NCBI GenBank assembly: GCA_043228905.1
Contig: JBHGNT010000008.1
Span: forward strand, 22,196,001 to 22,260,000
Reading direction: 5' to 3'
From: Azolla caroliniana
Taxonomy: Eukaryota; Polypodiophyta
DNA length: 64,000 bases
Below the pieces are notes generated by a model, which saw only the letters and a list, made by a program, of their open reading frames with translations, had not been told where the DNA came from and ran no database searches. Of the stretch, positions 23,201-36,221 are shown piece by piece. The translations under genes and the position numbers were made by a program. Within the stretch, counting starts at the first letter, position 1. The number at the start of each line of letters is the position of its first letter.

Positions 23201-26200
23201 AGTCTTGTCAAATACAACAGTATTGACAGAAGAAATACTCTCCAGTACATCACCTCCTCGAATGAGTAAACCTCTTTTGGCACCAAGAGATGTACCGACC
23301 TGAAATAAAGCATGCACAATTTATACAACTTAACTGAATAATAGAATTTACAAAAGATGCATCCAGCAAGAAAGATTAGTCGAAAAGAAAAGGTCTAGTC
23401 CTACCAGCACAGCAGTAGGTGTGGCAAGGCCAAGAGCACAAGGACAGGCAATCACCTACAAAAGAGTTAACAAGTTGAGATTATAATTGATATTTCCTTT
23501 TAAAAAAACCTAATCATTATTCAGAAGGATTAAAATTTATGCCAAACATAGGAACCTCGAGAGACCAGCCCAATCTACAAAACTTTACATATCACGTCCA
23601 TCTATACAGCTGTGGGCATTTAATTTCTTAGTTTTTGCACAAAAATAGAGCTTTTATTAACTGTACATAGAGACCTTAACATGCAGTATAATTATGACGG
23701 AATTAGATCATTGGATGTTTTATTATAGCTCATCTGCAACACTAATGAGCACAACCTACAAGACATTGTTCAGCTGGAGGAAACTCGTGCACCTCACATA
23801 ATTTGTACATGTCATAGAATTGACATTGTCTGTGATTCTATGAATAGTAGAGAAAAGTTACCAAGACATTGCAAGCTAGTTGCAGTGCAAGCAGCAGTGC
23901 TCCACCCGCAGGAATGACAGTGGGGAAAAGTTGTAGTCCGAGTGTATTCCAAAATACAAATGTCACTCCTGAAAGGGCCATTACACCATAACAAAATTGT
24001 CCTGCTACCTAGAAGTAGTACCAGTCAATCAGTGCTTGTGCTACGGCTTCATTCCAAAATGCATGCTTTACAGCTGAGATAATCGTCACCTTGTCAGCAA
24101 GTCTTTGAACAGGTGCCTGTCTGGTCTGAGCTTCTTCTACCATTTGAAGTACATCACCAATTACAGTCTCACCTCCGGGACGCTTTCCCTCTACTATCAA
24201 TGTGCCATTGTAGTTCACAGTGCCTGCATCAACGGCATCCTATCAAGACAAGAATTGTTAGGTCAAATCATTAGCTTAGAACATTGGTCCCATTTTAGGA
24301 AAAACTTAAATATGTTGGAAAGTTACATACCCCCTGCTTTTTTAGAACAGGAAGAGGTTCTCCAGTCAGACTTGATTCATCAACAGTACTTCTCCCTCCA
24401 ACAACCACACCATCCACAGGAATCCGGTCCTATAGCAAAATCAAGATGCATTCAGTACACTGGTGTTGGGACAAGATATGCTGGAGAGCAAATATTAAAA
24501 CGTTATGCTCACATATACTAATCAAAAGTCATACCCCTGGCAAAACCAACACTTTATCTCCGACTACAATGCTATCACGAGCTACCTCCACAGTTGTGGG
24601 TGGACCATCCTCATTTTCTTCAATAATAAGATTTGCATTTGTTGGCAAAATGGTCAAAAGTGATGTCATGTCACTGCTTGCTTGAATCTTTGCTCTTTCT
24701 TCAACTGCCTTTCCAAGGAGAACAAACGCAAGCAGCATCACAGGCTCTTCAAAGAAGGCTTTCCATCCCTGAAGCATTTAGCCTTTATATCAGAAAATTG
24801 TATACCATACTGAAATATAGAAGGACAAAACGCAAAAGAAAAGTTAACAATGATCCAAAATATAATGCCGAATATCTATCTATATTAAATATGTTGAAAA
24901 GCTAGAAGACCCGGAGAAAAAATCATTCATCAATATGTTCTTGTGGCAAGCACATACCAATTTTGGCAAAAGAGCAGCTACTGCACTGACAGAGAATGAG
25001 GATACTGCTCCAAGACCAACTAAGGTATTCATGTTGGGTACTCCCCTTAAGAGACTCTTGCATCCATCAACAATCAGTTTTCGGCCTGGGCCCATTAGTG
25101 CCAAGCATGAGAGAGACATCTGAAACCCAGTAGAATGTAAAAGATGTAACCAAGATGGTGCAACGTGGCCAAGGAAATGAGAGCTATGCCCAACCAAACA
25201 AACTGCTGCAAGAACACAAGCAACCACCAACCTCCTCCCTGCATGGGAGAAACTCTACTTCTTAAAAGTAAATGTATCGTAAATACGCTATTGACTGTTT
25301 CATTTTTTAGAATTGGATTCTTGATGAAATTTCACACGTACCACTATCCTTCAGACGAACTAGCCTCTCCTCTCTTTTCTTCAACGCAATTGATGCTCCA
25401 CTTTCTCCACTTCCATGGGACCTATCTGATAAGAACAATATGCAGGAGCATTCAAATACTAGGCTAAAGAATGGAATCAGAATCAACGTGTTCATTTTTT
25501 AATTATTTGATTCACATGTTCCACAGCCTTTGATGTCCAGAAAATACAACTGTCATGGAATTCCTCAGGAAAACCAACCCTGGTATAAATCATAGATATA
25601 AAGAATCCTTCAGAAACATACAATACTCAGTGTCACAAACACTGGCCCATGATAATACAAAATACATCAATAACAGAAATATTCTCCTGAATGGTATACA
25701 GAAATACAACGCAAATTTGCACATAGTACATAGCATCACATCCAAGCGAGAAAGAGGATTAACTCTTTTAGGATTGAAAGAAAAATGCACAACCAGCAAA
25801 AACATTTTTTGCAGTTGTATAGTTAAATGCAAATAATTGTAGATCATGCCCAATTTGCTTCAGCCTTCCAGATAGTTATACAGAAAAAAAGGGTCCAAGA
25901 TAACCTTCCACATAAGACAAGGCTACATTTAAATATCTTCCCTTGGCAATTCTACTAAAATCTGTTTGTTTATCCTAGCACATAAAACTACACCCTTGGT
26001 TCCTTTGGTTTTGCAAGTGAAACAATTCAGCTTTGAATCCCGCAATCACCAATTCTTTTTCATTGTATCGCGTCAAACACTTGACTGACCGCTCCTTTAC
26101 ACTCCAATAGGTTCTTCTGCAAAGATCATATTCATCTAGCTCAGAAGACTATGTAAAGCTCCTATATCTATAAATGACACTCATTTTTTATTCTCTTTTA

Positions 26201-29200
26201 AAAATCGGGCTTTACATTAGCTTACAGGGAATCCATTGCAATGACCAAGTGGCGCAATTCTGAGGATAGTACAAACTAATACATACAACTGCTACAACTT
26301 TTAGATTAGACGTTAGATTCTTTTCATACAAAATTGTGTGGGTTCTTTGGATACTCAAGAGGATGCTGATGCTTGCATTGATTATCTGTCTCTTGTCTAA
26401 TTTTGGCGTTTAGTAGAGGCCAATAATTCTTTCTTTCCTTCTTTATTTATCCTCTAAAGAAAACATATATCAACATCATAGAAAGTGCAGGCACTTTCAA
26501 TTCTCACATAATAATGAATGGGAAGAAATGCAAGAAGATTAGATTTTCAAAACCCTAACAGGCCCCAGAACAGACAATAATAGAAGACAGATTCTTCATG
26601 AAATTTGGAGAAGTTCCAAAACTAAAAACTTCAACTCTTTTGGCTATGATAATATACCTCGCACACTTGATTTGAACCCACAATTTGATAAATGCTTTGC
26701 AAGGGCCTCTCCAACTTCTTTCTTTGTGCTGCCCAAAGGGACTTCTGAAACAAGTGATACTTTAACAACAGCAGCCTCTGTTGCTAGATTTACAGAAGCA
26801 TGGATCACGTGTGCCTGCAACAGATTGAGATGATATAAACACTAGAGAAGAAAATAAAAGTAAAACCCAAGACATAAAGCAAACAGCATGCATCCAGTGC
26901 AATATATTGATAGCATCTCTTGTTGCATTTGCACCCTGTCAAGTTCTAATAATGAACCTCGCCCGATTGAGTAATCCTTCTTATTAAAGTTTCTAAAATG
27001 CTTTAGGTATTTCGGCAAGGAAAGACACAAGTTTCAACAGTTGTACATAATAGGAAGGGGCAGGAGTGGCCTGTGTTAAAGAAGACCATTTCTCATTGAT
27101 GAGGGTGACTACTTAAACCAATTCAGTTACTGGAACATAGTCCAATATCACAAAATAAATGTCATACTCACATAGTAAAATGTTTACCATGTCTAGATCT
27201 AATAGAAGATGTACAATATATTCAAAACTCCAGCACCTTCATGGACTTTTTTCTATTGCTTGGGTTGTTGCTTTTAATACTCAGTGTTGACATTCATTAC
27301 AGGCAGGTCGTGATCCATGTGTCAACAACTCCAGTACCCAGTGGACTTTTGTTTCACTGGGTTGTTGCTTTTATTTCTGAGTGGTGACATTTGTTACACG
27401 CAAGTCGTGATGCTTTCATTACTCTGGCTGTATATTGTTTTTAGCGGTGGTTCAGAAATGTTTATTCTGTTCTTTCCTTACATTCATGTATGCACATGTG
27501 GTCAGCGAGGTTAGATTCCATCTCAATGCATTTGTTTAGTTACATTTTTTTCTGAGCAGTACAATTCATTAGACAGGTTACCCTGGCTGTGCATTTTTTC
27601 AATGGCAGTTCATAAATATTTTGGTTCTTTTCATGAAAATATGGACAGTGTGACCAGATTCCATGGTACGCCACATCCTTGCACTTATGATTCACGTTAC
27701 TGTTTTTTAGTTACGAAAGAATGTTCTGATTGTACACAGATGACAAACCTGGGGTTCAATTGCATTTCTATTCATAAATATATTTCTAGACAGCGATCAG
27801 CTTCTTGGTCATCAGCTGCTAACCTATTAGATTTATTTATATTTTAGACAACATTCAGTCCATGGTCGTCATCTGTTAGAGCTATAAATATTTTCCCTCC
27901 TCTACAGGGGGCCTTGAAGAACCCGGCATTTAGCTTCATCATCTTGCTGGAGCAATTAAGTTGACCATTCCATTACAACATCTAGAAGTCAAAGAAGAGG
28001 ACAATTTGCATGGTAATATTAATTTATTTGAGAATCAACTAATGGACACAAATGTCATCACGCCAAACAAGGATGACAATTTTTTTGAGTGAGAAGCCCC
28101 ATACTGTGTTCATGATGTTGTTTGGGTGTCTAGGACATGTGCTTAGAGAAGGATGTTTATGCCCTATAAAAGCTGATCATTGACCTCTCCAAGGACAAAT
28201 CATTTGTATCATTGTAAGGTTATAGAGTGAGCTAGCCAACCTTAAGTATAGCGGGATCACCCCTTTGCAGGACTGCCAAAGAACCTTGTAGCCCTTGCCT
28301 GCAAGATGGATCCAAAAAGCAAGGCTCCCATGTTGCTATTCATGCCCCTATACTCTAGAAACATATGAAAACTAGGAGAAGTTTGGTGACATCAAATCAT
28401 ACATAGGCGTCTAGTTGCGAGGAGATTCTCATATCGTTGAGGGGAATATGAGGATCTAATACCATTGATCTGTCATCAAGTTCCAGTGACCTAAAGTCTC
28501 AAAAAAGATATAATCTGATTCACTTCAAGGTAAAACGCTAAGTTCCAAACGCCAGCCAGATTATTCAGTCATCATAATAATTGAAGAAAATCAGTATGCA
28601 TTGATAAGACACTAACCTGTGACTCCAAAATACGTTTTACAGAGGATGCACAACCACCGCATACCATGCCCTGAAATAAGCCACCAGGAAGTCAGATCCA
28701 CTGAACATATTTTTCGACGAGGAAAATGTGCAAAGAGAAATGCAAGCGTAAAGATATTGAGTTCTTGGGAGAACCTTTAGCATAATGCACATACTTGTCA
28801 GTTGGGGATAGAATTAATTTACATCACGTTGCATTCATGTACACTCCGTACATACAGTATTTCGCTATGAGATGCACTTAGAAATATCCATTCACACTTT
28901 AAGACGATCAAAATTACAATCCAGAAGAAAAACCCCTTTGTTTTTCGAACTACAGTCGAGATGGCAGAGATGGTGAATTGTTTGATAAATTTTAATGTAG
29001 GAAGCAAATGTGCCTTACACTTTGGGTGAGAGTATATAAACACTACCTTGGGTCACACCATGTTTATTTAGTTTGATGCAGAGTATTCAAACATCCAAAA
29101 GTGCCATTAAATGGAAACTAGGATGGGTAAAAGAAAGAATTCTAATTTCAAGTTAATGCCATTGCCTTGTTAAAGAAACGAAATTCAAACTTCTAAAATT

Positions 29201-30120
29201 GTCAAGGAAAAGAAGAATAGAGCAGACAAAACAAATAATTCAAGAAACTCTATAGTAGCAACTTCCAATACGGCAAAAAACTTCACATCACAGCATAGGA
29301 TGGTGAAAAATCACACGCAACAAATTCCTCCTAACATGGCTAAAAACATGGTTTGAATGGCTATGCATTGATTGCTTTAAAAAATACATTTCCTAGTGTA
29401 TTACCAGCTATCCACAGGCATTATATGGCAATGTTACAAAGAATTCCATTCCTAAAGAGAAATAATAATTTTGATGATTGACATGAATCTTCACACCATA
29501 TCGTAGAGAAGAACCACCATACCTTGCTCGTAGAGAGGAACCATTATACAATAAAATTTGATACCATGCATAGGGATTGAAAGAGAAGCTTTCATGTCAT
29601 CGAATGCTAAGAATTGGATATTAACAAAATTTTCCGTGTAACATTACAAAGAGAGAAGAAAGCATACTCCAACATCAAGGAAGATGACATCTTCGAGGGA
29701 GGAGGTGGATTCCGTTATGGTGGCTCCGGAATCTCCAGCTGGATCCAAGGATGCATCTCCACCTCCACCATCCCCACCTCCACCTCCACCATCAGATCCT
29801 CCACCGAATCCATTGGTCCCTCCCCCGGGGCCTGAAGATAATATGGCGGAGCTGGAAATAGAGGCAGTTTTCGCTGCCCAATTGCAGCTGTGTTTTGGGC
29901 ACCATTTGGCAAGAGGGGGAGAGGGGAAGGGAGAGAGGAAGAAGGAGGAAGTGAGAGGAGGAGGCTGATGATGGGAAGGGAAGTGAGAAGTGAGCCATCT
30001 ATGAAGACGGGCAGTTACGCGAGGAGTAGGGTTTATGCAGTGACTGCGTGAGATTGGGCAAGGGAAAACAGAAGAAGAAGAAGAAGAAGAAGAGAGACGC
30101 TGAAACAGAGCTCTTTCCAT
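20278..30120 (-). CDS. PAA1: Chloroplast P1B-type copper ATPase, PAA1/HMA6 type, 17 exons
   Basis: It pumps Cu+ across the chloroplast envelope. Exons, 5' to 3' (minus): 30120-29668, 28670-28617, 26814-26658, 25425-25342, 25238-24958, 24768-24535, 24429-24331, 24239-24090, 24008-23862, 23455-23405, 23299-23106, 23010-22878, 22589-22492, 22325-22085, 22006-21803, 21509-21429, 20550-20278. All phases agree and give 977 residues. In order: Ser/Pro-rich transit peptide, Gly-rich stretch, one heavy-metal domain with MVCGGC (153-158), membrane segments, TGEP (443-446), CPC (557-559), DKTGT (601-605), SHP (about 660), GDGIND (820-825) and the last membrane pair. Exon 16 (WWAFMYNI) is only 27 codons and easily missed. 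The Gly-rich front and LDVGGM before the Cys motif point to PAA1 rather than thylakoid PAA2. Intron 2 is 1.8 kb. Confidence 0.88.
27240..27720. repeat. Imperfect tandem repeat inside copper ATPase intron 2
   Basis: The phrase GGGTTGTTGCTTTTA occurs at about 27262 and again at about 27360, each followed by a CATT(C/T)(A/G)TTACA phrase and AAGTCGTGAT/AGGTCGTGAT, so about 100 bases are duplicated imperfectly. Further right, CTGGCTGT..TTTTT and AGCGAGGTTAGATTCCAT/GACCAGATTCCATGG repeat at about 200 bases spacing. Sequence beyond this to 28600 is intron without recognised content. Confidence 0.5.
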
Positions 30121-31321
30121 AGCAGAGAAGGTTCGAGTATAGATAGATAGACAGATAGATAAATAGATAGAACTTAGAAGAAGAAGACCAAAGCAAAGAA
30201 GAGTGTGGGATTGAGTGTGTTATTTATTATGATAAGCTCTCAAAAGCTTTTGCTTTATAAATTATAACTACATATGTACATACTTATTACTAACTGGCCT
30301 ACTACAATGAATCACGTGTATGAATGTATGTATGTATGTATGTATCAGTATGTATGTACGTATGCATTCATGCATGTACAAATGTACATACTGTATGTAT
30401 ATCAATATGTGTATGTATGTATGTACGTGTGGATGTATGTAAATGTGTTTTCATGCTCCCTTTTGTGTCACGTGGGGCTATAGCCATGGCAACATGCTTT
30501 CCATGTGAGCGACTCTCGGCCGGTGCCTCTCACTTGCTCCTCCTCCTCTTATAGTCGTGTGGCGTGGTGCGGTGCTCCAGCTGATAGCCCTTGTTTCCGA
30601 TAGCCCTTGTTTCCGTGCAAGCTTTAGCTAAAATGCAATATAATGCAAATTGCCATTTTTTACAATTGACAAAACTCAAAATCACAAAAACATGCTTGCA
30701 AGTCATATCATGTAACTCAATATCATCTCTTCTTAAATGTTCGTCATTGCGTCTTCCACTTCCACGATGATCTCTCGACATCCTTGACACCCTCGTTCAT
30801 CCATGTTTAGCTTAGAAATGTCTCGTGGGTTATGGCAAGAATCCATGTGTGTTTTTTGAGGTGGTTGCCTTTGTCATTAGGTTTTTAGTTGTCTTTCTAT
30901 CTCCTGGACAAAATTAGTGAGATCCTTGAATTGCAAACCTTTCTGTTAACCGAACATTGCCCCAACACATGATACATCTATATGTCTTATTTTTGTATGG
31001 CACATGCAAACTACATTCGTCTGGTCAACGAGCATGTTTAGCAAATGTCATATATACTAGGCAAGAGATCTCCGTTTTGTACTGCTTTTCTATGCATATT
31101 CTCTCTAGCACATCGGTGCCATTGCACACGAGCATCCAACTTGTAAATGTGTTGTCTTTGAATACGAGTGCAATAATGAACTTCCAATAATGAACTTCCG
31201 CGACACTATATACGAACATTGGACAACAGATGTGACCCATATGTTTTCGTGGTATGCGTGGCAGGCAGCAACCAACCAACGAACTAGTGTCTCCTATCCT
31301 CACACCTTTTCTTTTCGGACA
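30121..31321. other. Shared upstream region of PAA1 (minus) and VDAC (plus)
   Basis: The two genes are divergent and about 1.2 kb apart, so this block should hold both promoters. A GATA run is present at about 30141-30172 and an ATGT-type repeat array at about 30322-30436. A perfect 18-base tandem unit (GATAGCCCTTGTTTCCG) lies at about 30581-30616. No gene was recognised inside. Confidence 0.5.
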
Positions 31322-31572
31322 GTCTGAAATGGGCGCGCAGGTGTGAAACCTGAGACCGTCCATTTGGTATTACGCAGAGTAGGGTATCTCTACTTTCTTT
31401 TCTCCTTCCCCTTCTCATCGACGACGACGACGAAGAAGAAGAAGAAGAAGAAGAAGAAGAAGAAGAAGCCGCGGCAGCTGCAGCTGCAGCAGCGGAAGCA
31501 GAAGCCCTTTGTTCTCCCCGCCGCCTCCTTCTCAGGTCCGCCTCAACCATTGTCCTTCTCGTGCTTTTCTCG
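31322..31572 (+). promoter_or_regulatory. VDAC leader exon region, duplicated at 56864-57078
   Basis: The segment includes a GA-rich trinucleotide run (GAA, about 31432-31470) and ends an exon at 31535 (CTCAG/GTCCGC). It is joined by a 1.2 kb intron to the ACAG acceptor at 32714, 11 bases before the VDAC ATG. It reads as core promoter and 5' UTR. Its near copy in inverse orientation upstream of riboflavin synthase supports a functional leader. The transcript start is not known. Confidence 0.65.
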
Positions 31573-32724
31573 AATCTTTGTTTCTTCTGTGGCTCTTTGT
31601 TTTGCATTCGTTTGATCTGTGGATCTGGATACCTGCAATCTTTGGATCCAGGGTGTTTCCATTTCCGTTTCCTTTGTGCTTCTCTGGTTTTTCGGGTCGG
31701 AGTTTTGTTCTTCTTGAACATACTTAATCGTGTTACAATAGAACAAATACTGTTCTTGAACCATCAATAGTGCAATATACAACTGGAAGAAGTAGATTCA
31801 ATCATTTATAGAAAAACTCAACTTAAACAAAACAAATGCTCAGAGACAGCATTCTTATCTTTCAATCAAAATCCATGCGATAAGAAAAATGAAGGCGTTA
31901 ATCTCTTGAAAGTAAAGAAGAAACATCTTTGAAGGGTTTGTTCTTTTGTTGTGAACTCGTGATTAATGGCACTGAAAGGCTGCCTAGTTTGGGAGTTCAA
32001 TGATATACTTGATAGTTCTGATTTTGTTGTGTAATGTAGTTTAATGGCAGGGTCAAATGGCTGTAAACTTTAATGTTCATAATAGCAAGATAGAACTTTG
32101 TTTCACTTTTTGTTTTGTTAAATGGCCATTTTTTCACGTAAAAATTTATTTTTAAATGATGCAAGATAAAACTGCATTCTGGAAGTTTCTTCTTTCAATT
32201 GTGAACTCCAGTTTAATGACAAGGAAACATAACTGCAAACTTTGATATTAAACAAAGAAGCTTCCACTTCCAGCTTGTAACTGTTGAATTTCAATATTCA
32301 CAGTTACAGTTCCTTGTGAGTATTGAATTAATGACATACTAACTAACATTTGAACTGTTTCTGTATGTTTCGTCTATCTCGTAGTATAGTGAGGAGTAAG
32401 TTCCAGTGTTTTGAGGAAGAATTTGGTTATGTTTCTTATTATGCATGAAAGAATGATGAGAGAATACAACAAATTTATATTCTGGTTATACTCCCTTTGA
32501 GGACCTAGCATGTAACAAAAAGAATAAAAAATTTATAACTTGAGCACGCAGGTTAAAAATCTGACCAACATTTTAGTGAACATGAGGACCATTATCAGCA
32601 GTAGTGTGAACAATTAATCTATAAATTTAGGTTACTCTGTTGTCTCTCTGTGCTTATCGACATTTCTTGCTGATCCTAATTTTTCTAAATCTAAAGTCTT
32701 CTCGTTTTTTACAGATTTGCCAAG

Positions 32725-35700
32725 ATGGGACCAGGCTTGTTTTCTGACATTGGCAAGAAGGCTAAAGGTTTGTTGTTTTTTTCTAAATCTCTTCATTTCT
32801 TGCTTGTTACAAGTTTTTCACAGGTTATAAGTGTATCTAAGTTTTCAATGAATCCAAGAAGGGGTTCGGTGCTTTTTGAATCTTCCTTTTTTAAAAGCTT
32901 GCATCTGTATTGCCATCTTGGCTGCAAAACTTTGTTGAATGTAAACATCAGAGTTTTTCGTGCAACATTTCTATCCAAGCTATGTACTACTGTGAAAGTA
33001 AAATGCTAGATTGAAGAGCTTATTATGAAGAACATTGACATTTTGTGGAACTTAGTTTCCTTAGATGATGAATCATCTTTGAAAAACCTGACCTGAATGT
33101 TTGTTTAGGAAGTAAATTGAACATGTTCATATATCTTAATGAGGCATTATGAACGCTGAAACGTCATTTGCATCTCATTTTTGTGGGAATTTTTTAGTAT
33201 ACTGTATTATGATGAAAACAGCAGTTGCTACTAGATATGTGTTAAAATGTTGACTGGTTCATTGGACTAACATTTAGTTAGATTCCTTATGTGCCTATGT
33301 AATATGCAGTGCCCCACTATATTTACTCTAATTATGAGTTGCCGAAGCTTTTGTAACTTCGTTTGATTATTCTTATGGTTTTATCCATTTTTGTGATTGT
33401 TGCTGCTATTTACATTAGTTGTCTATTCAAGTATATTCTATGTGTTTCCTTTTCGTTCAGATCTACTGTACAAAGATTACCTTCAAGACCACAAAATTAC
33501 AGTCACTACACAGTCAGCAACAGGATTGGTATGTTGCATTTTATGTATGAGCTTTGCTTTCATGACAATGTCCATTTCCATTCATGTCTCAGAATCAGGA
33601 CGAGAGAGAGAGTGAGGAAGTTTTTAACACAGCGGATTTTGTTCACAGACATTCACCACAACTGGATTAAAAAAAGGAGAGTTGTTTGTTGGTGATCTTG
33701 TAACGAAGTTCAAAAAACGCAATGTCACAACGGACATAAAGCTGGACACAAATTCAAAAGTAATTTTTCTCTCATTCTTTATATTTGAAGCTGCTTCCCA
33801 TTTTAGTAGAAAGATTTGCGAATGAGGCAATTTTGAGATATCTGGAATGTGTTTGGTATTATGAATGTGCTATAAAGATGAAGCTGGACTCACCTGATGA
33901 ATATATTTGCATCAATTCATACTTTGCTGATAATGGAACTAGGATCTAGTAAATGATGAGATATCAAGTACGTTTAAGTGGAAAGGGTAAATTTTGCATG
34001 CATTTTAGGTAATTATGTATTTTTGCAGCAGTTGATTCACAAACTCCATTTAGCTCTTCAATGCTTGAACTTTCATTTGTTCTTGTATCTCAAAGTGTTC
34101 CTTTCAAAAGTCATATTATTAATGTAAGCAAAACTACACATGATTTTACAATATAATTTCGGTTATTGAACCATTTAAATAATGTTTCACGTTACTTGGA
34201 TTGTGTTTGCTTCTATTTGTGAATCTTAAGAGTAGTCTATCAGTGCTTTCCTTTCTCAGTCTATTAGGGCGTGCTGCTCCTGTAGATTTGGTTTGGTAGA
34301 CTGAATGCTTTGCAGAAATTTTATAAAACATTTATTGAGAATCGCTACTTCCAGATGAGACCAGTTTACGCTTTGGGGTTGAAAAAACTAGCATGTCAGA
34401 ACTTTGTTTAAAGATGTTAACTCCTTTGCATTCTTTAGAGAGAAACCTTGAATGACTTTGAGGGATCATTTATAAATGTATCCATCTCCACAGGGTTTGT
34501 TCATCCACATTGAGTATCCGGTTTATATGCTTATCTCTGTTGGTGTATGTCAGGGGTAACCCTTTTAATTGGCTTTAAAGATGCCTAATTGTTTATGTGT
34601 TCATTGTGTAATGGTGAATCCACCCTCTCAAATGTTGTTTTCTACTGACCTGGATTTACAACCATAGGAGGCATGCTGCAAAACAAGTTTGACTCCTTGT
34701 TCCAATAAAATGACATAAATTATTTGCTGTGATACTAGGGTAGGGAATAGTGTATTTCTATTTTTACAGAACTGTTATTCTTGAACTTCACCTTTGAGGT
34801 TGTGGCATGAGTTGTCTTTAAAGTAGGTGTAGTCTGATGGAGACAGTTTTCTTGTAGCTATGTGGCCTTTTGGATGATTTTTAGAGCAAAGTTAGCAAGG
34901 AGAGGAACACCAAAAATGTAGGCTAATGAAAATGTCTGAAACCATTACCATAATATCTTTAATTCATGGTGACTGAGTAGTATTTCCCTGGTTTGCTGAA
35001 TTTCATGATCTGTGTTGGCTTCTTGCTTTAGATTTTCATGATTATCTGACTGTGTTTCCCTGGAATATGGGTTTTCCTGCATTGGCTTCTTGTTTGAGAT
35101 TCTCATGACAGTCTGAGTGAATTTATTTCCCTGCAACGTGGAATTTCTTAATCTGTCTTGACTTCTTGCTTCAGATTTTCACGACAGTGACTGTGGATGA
35201 AGTAGCTCCTGGTCTGAAGACTGTGCTTAATTTCACCATCCCTGATCCGAATTCTGGAAAGGTTGGATGTGTTTTTTTCAAATATTTCTACAGGGAATGA
35301 AATTTGCATTTTCTATAACATCATCAGTGTTTTTTTTTCTAGATGGAGGTACAATATCACCATGAAAATGCTGGTCTTAGTTGCAGTGTTGGTTTGGCAG
35401 CTGTCCCTGTTGTGGAAGTGAATGGAACATTCGGTAATGGAAAATTTGCAATCGGTGGTGAAGTAGCTTTTGACACAAATACTGGTGAAGTAACCAAGTA
35501 CAATACGGGTGTTGGTATCACTGAACCGGATTTTACAGCAGCTCTGCTATTGTATGAGATCATTTACATAACCTTTTTATTTTCTAGGGGAAACACTGAA
35601 TTATCCCCAATTGTTTTGGCAATTTACCAGAATGGCCTAAAGTTTTAAAAAATGACCAGAATACCATACCCTTCTGCTGTAGGCCATTTTCTGCAACAGA

Positions 35701-36221
35701 GGTATTTGTTTTTAAAGGTTGAAGGTATTCTGGTCATTTTTGACATGCTACGGTATTCTGGTAAGTTTTGAGATGTTAAAGATATTCTGTTAATTATCCA
35801 AAAAATTTGAGGTATTCTGGTGTTTTGCCCTTTGCTTTGTTTATATATAATAGCATGACATGTTTGTGGGTTGCTAATGAATGATTTCCTGGCTCTATAC
35901 TCACGTGCCTAATGCAGAACGGATAAGGGTGATACATTGAAAGCATCGTACCTTCACAATCTCGTCTCTAATAAGACGACAGTTGTAGCTGAAATAACAC
36001 ACAAATTGTCTTCAAAAGACAATACCTTCACTATTGGCAGTTCATATGCATTGGATACTTTCACTACCGTGAAGGGTAGAGTGAACAATTATGGGACAGT
36101 AGCAGCTCTTGTGCAACATGAATGGAGGCCGAAGTCAACATTCATACTTTCAGCTGAGATTGATTCGAAGGCATTGGACAAGCAAACCAAGTTTGGCTTG
36201 GCATTGGCTTTGAAGCCCTGA
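32725..36221 (+). CDS. VDAC: Voltage-dependent anion channel (mitochondrial porin)
   Basis: This is a beta-barrel porin of the outer mitochondrial membrane that passes metabolites such as ATP and ADP. Coding exons are 32725-32767, 33461-33528, 33649-33759, 35175-35261, 35343-35551 and 35918-36221. All phases agree; 273 residues, the usual plant length. The N-terminal helix is MGPGLFSDIGKKAKDLLYKD, followed by alternating strands with TGLKKGE, KLDTNS, VDEVAPGLK and a C-terminal strand ending LALALKP. A leader intron precedes the start codon. Intron 5 carries one copy of a MITE-like repeat whose inverted partner lies downstream of the stop. Intron 3 carries decoy copies of the exon 4 acceptor. 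Confidence 0.95.
34995..35174 (+). repeat. Tandem copies of the VDAC exon 4 acceptor region
   Basis: Three related units read TTGGCTTCTTGCTTTAG/ATTTTCATGA, TTGGCTTCTTGTTTGAG/ATTCTCATGACAG and TTGACTTCTTGCTTCAG/ATTTTCACGACAG. Their AG dinucleotides end at about 35031, 35098 and 35174. Only the last is the real acceptor in the gene model. Confidence 0.75.
35607..35838 (+). mobile_element. MITE-like repeat, left copy (in VDAC intron 5)
   Basis: About 230 bases nearly identical to the inverse of 37066-37296. The ends are roughly inverted (GGCAATTTACCAGAAT at the start; inverse of the end GGCAAAACACCAGAAT), and the motif GGTATTCTGG occurs repeatedly inside. There is no coding capacity. It fits a small non-autonomous DNA transposon. 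Confidence 0.7.

Noticed and set aside
20278-30120. PAA2/HMA8 (thylakoid) identity for the copper ATPase
   Set aside because: The Gly-rich front region and LDVGGM next to the Cys motif fit PAA1 better. The call rests on memory of the families, so some doubt stays.
31284-31721. 145-codon minus frame with an Ala/Ser run
   Set aside because: It is the reverse reading of the GAA run in the VDAC leader exon, not a gene.
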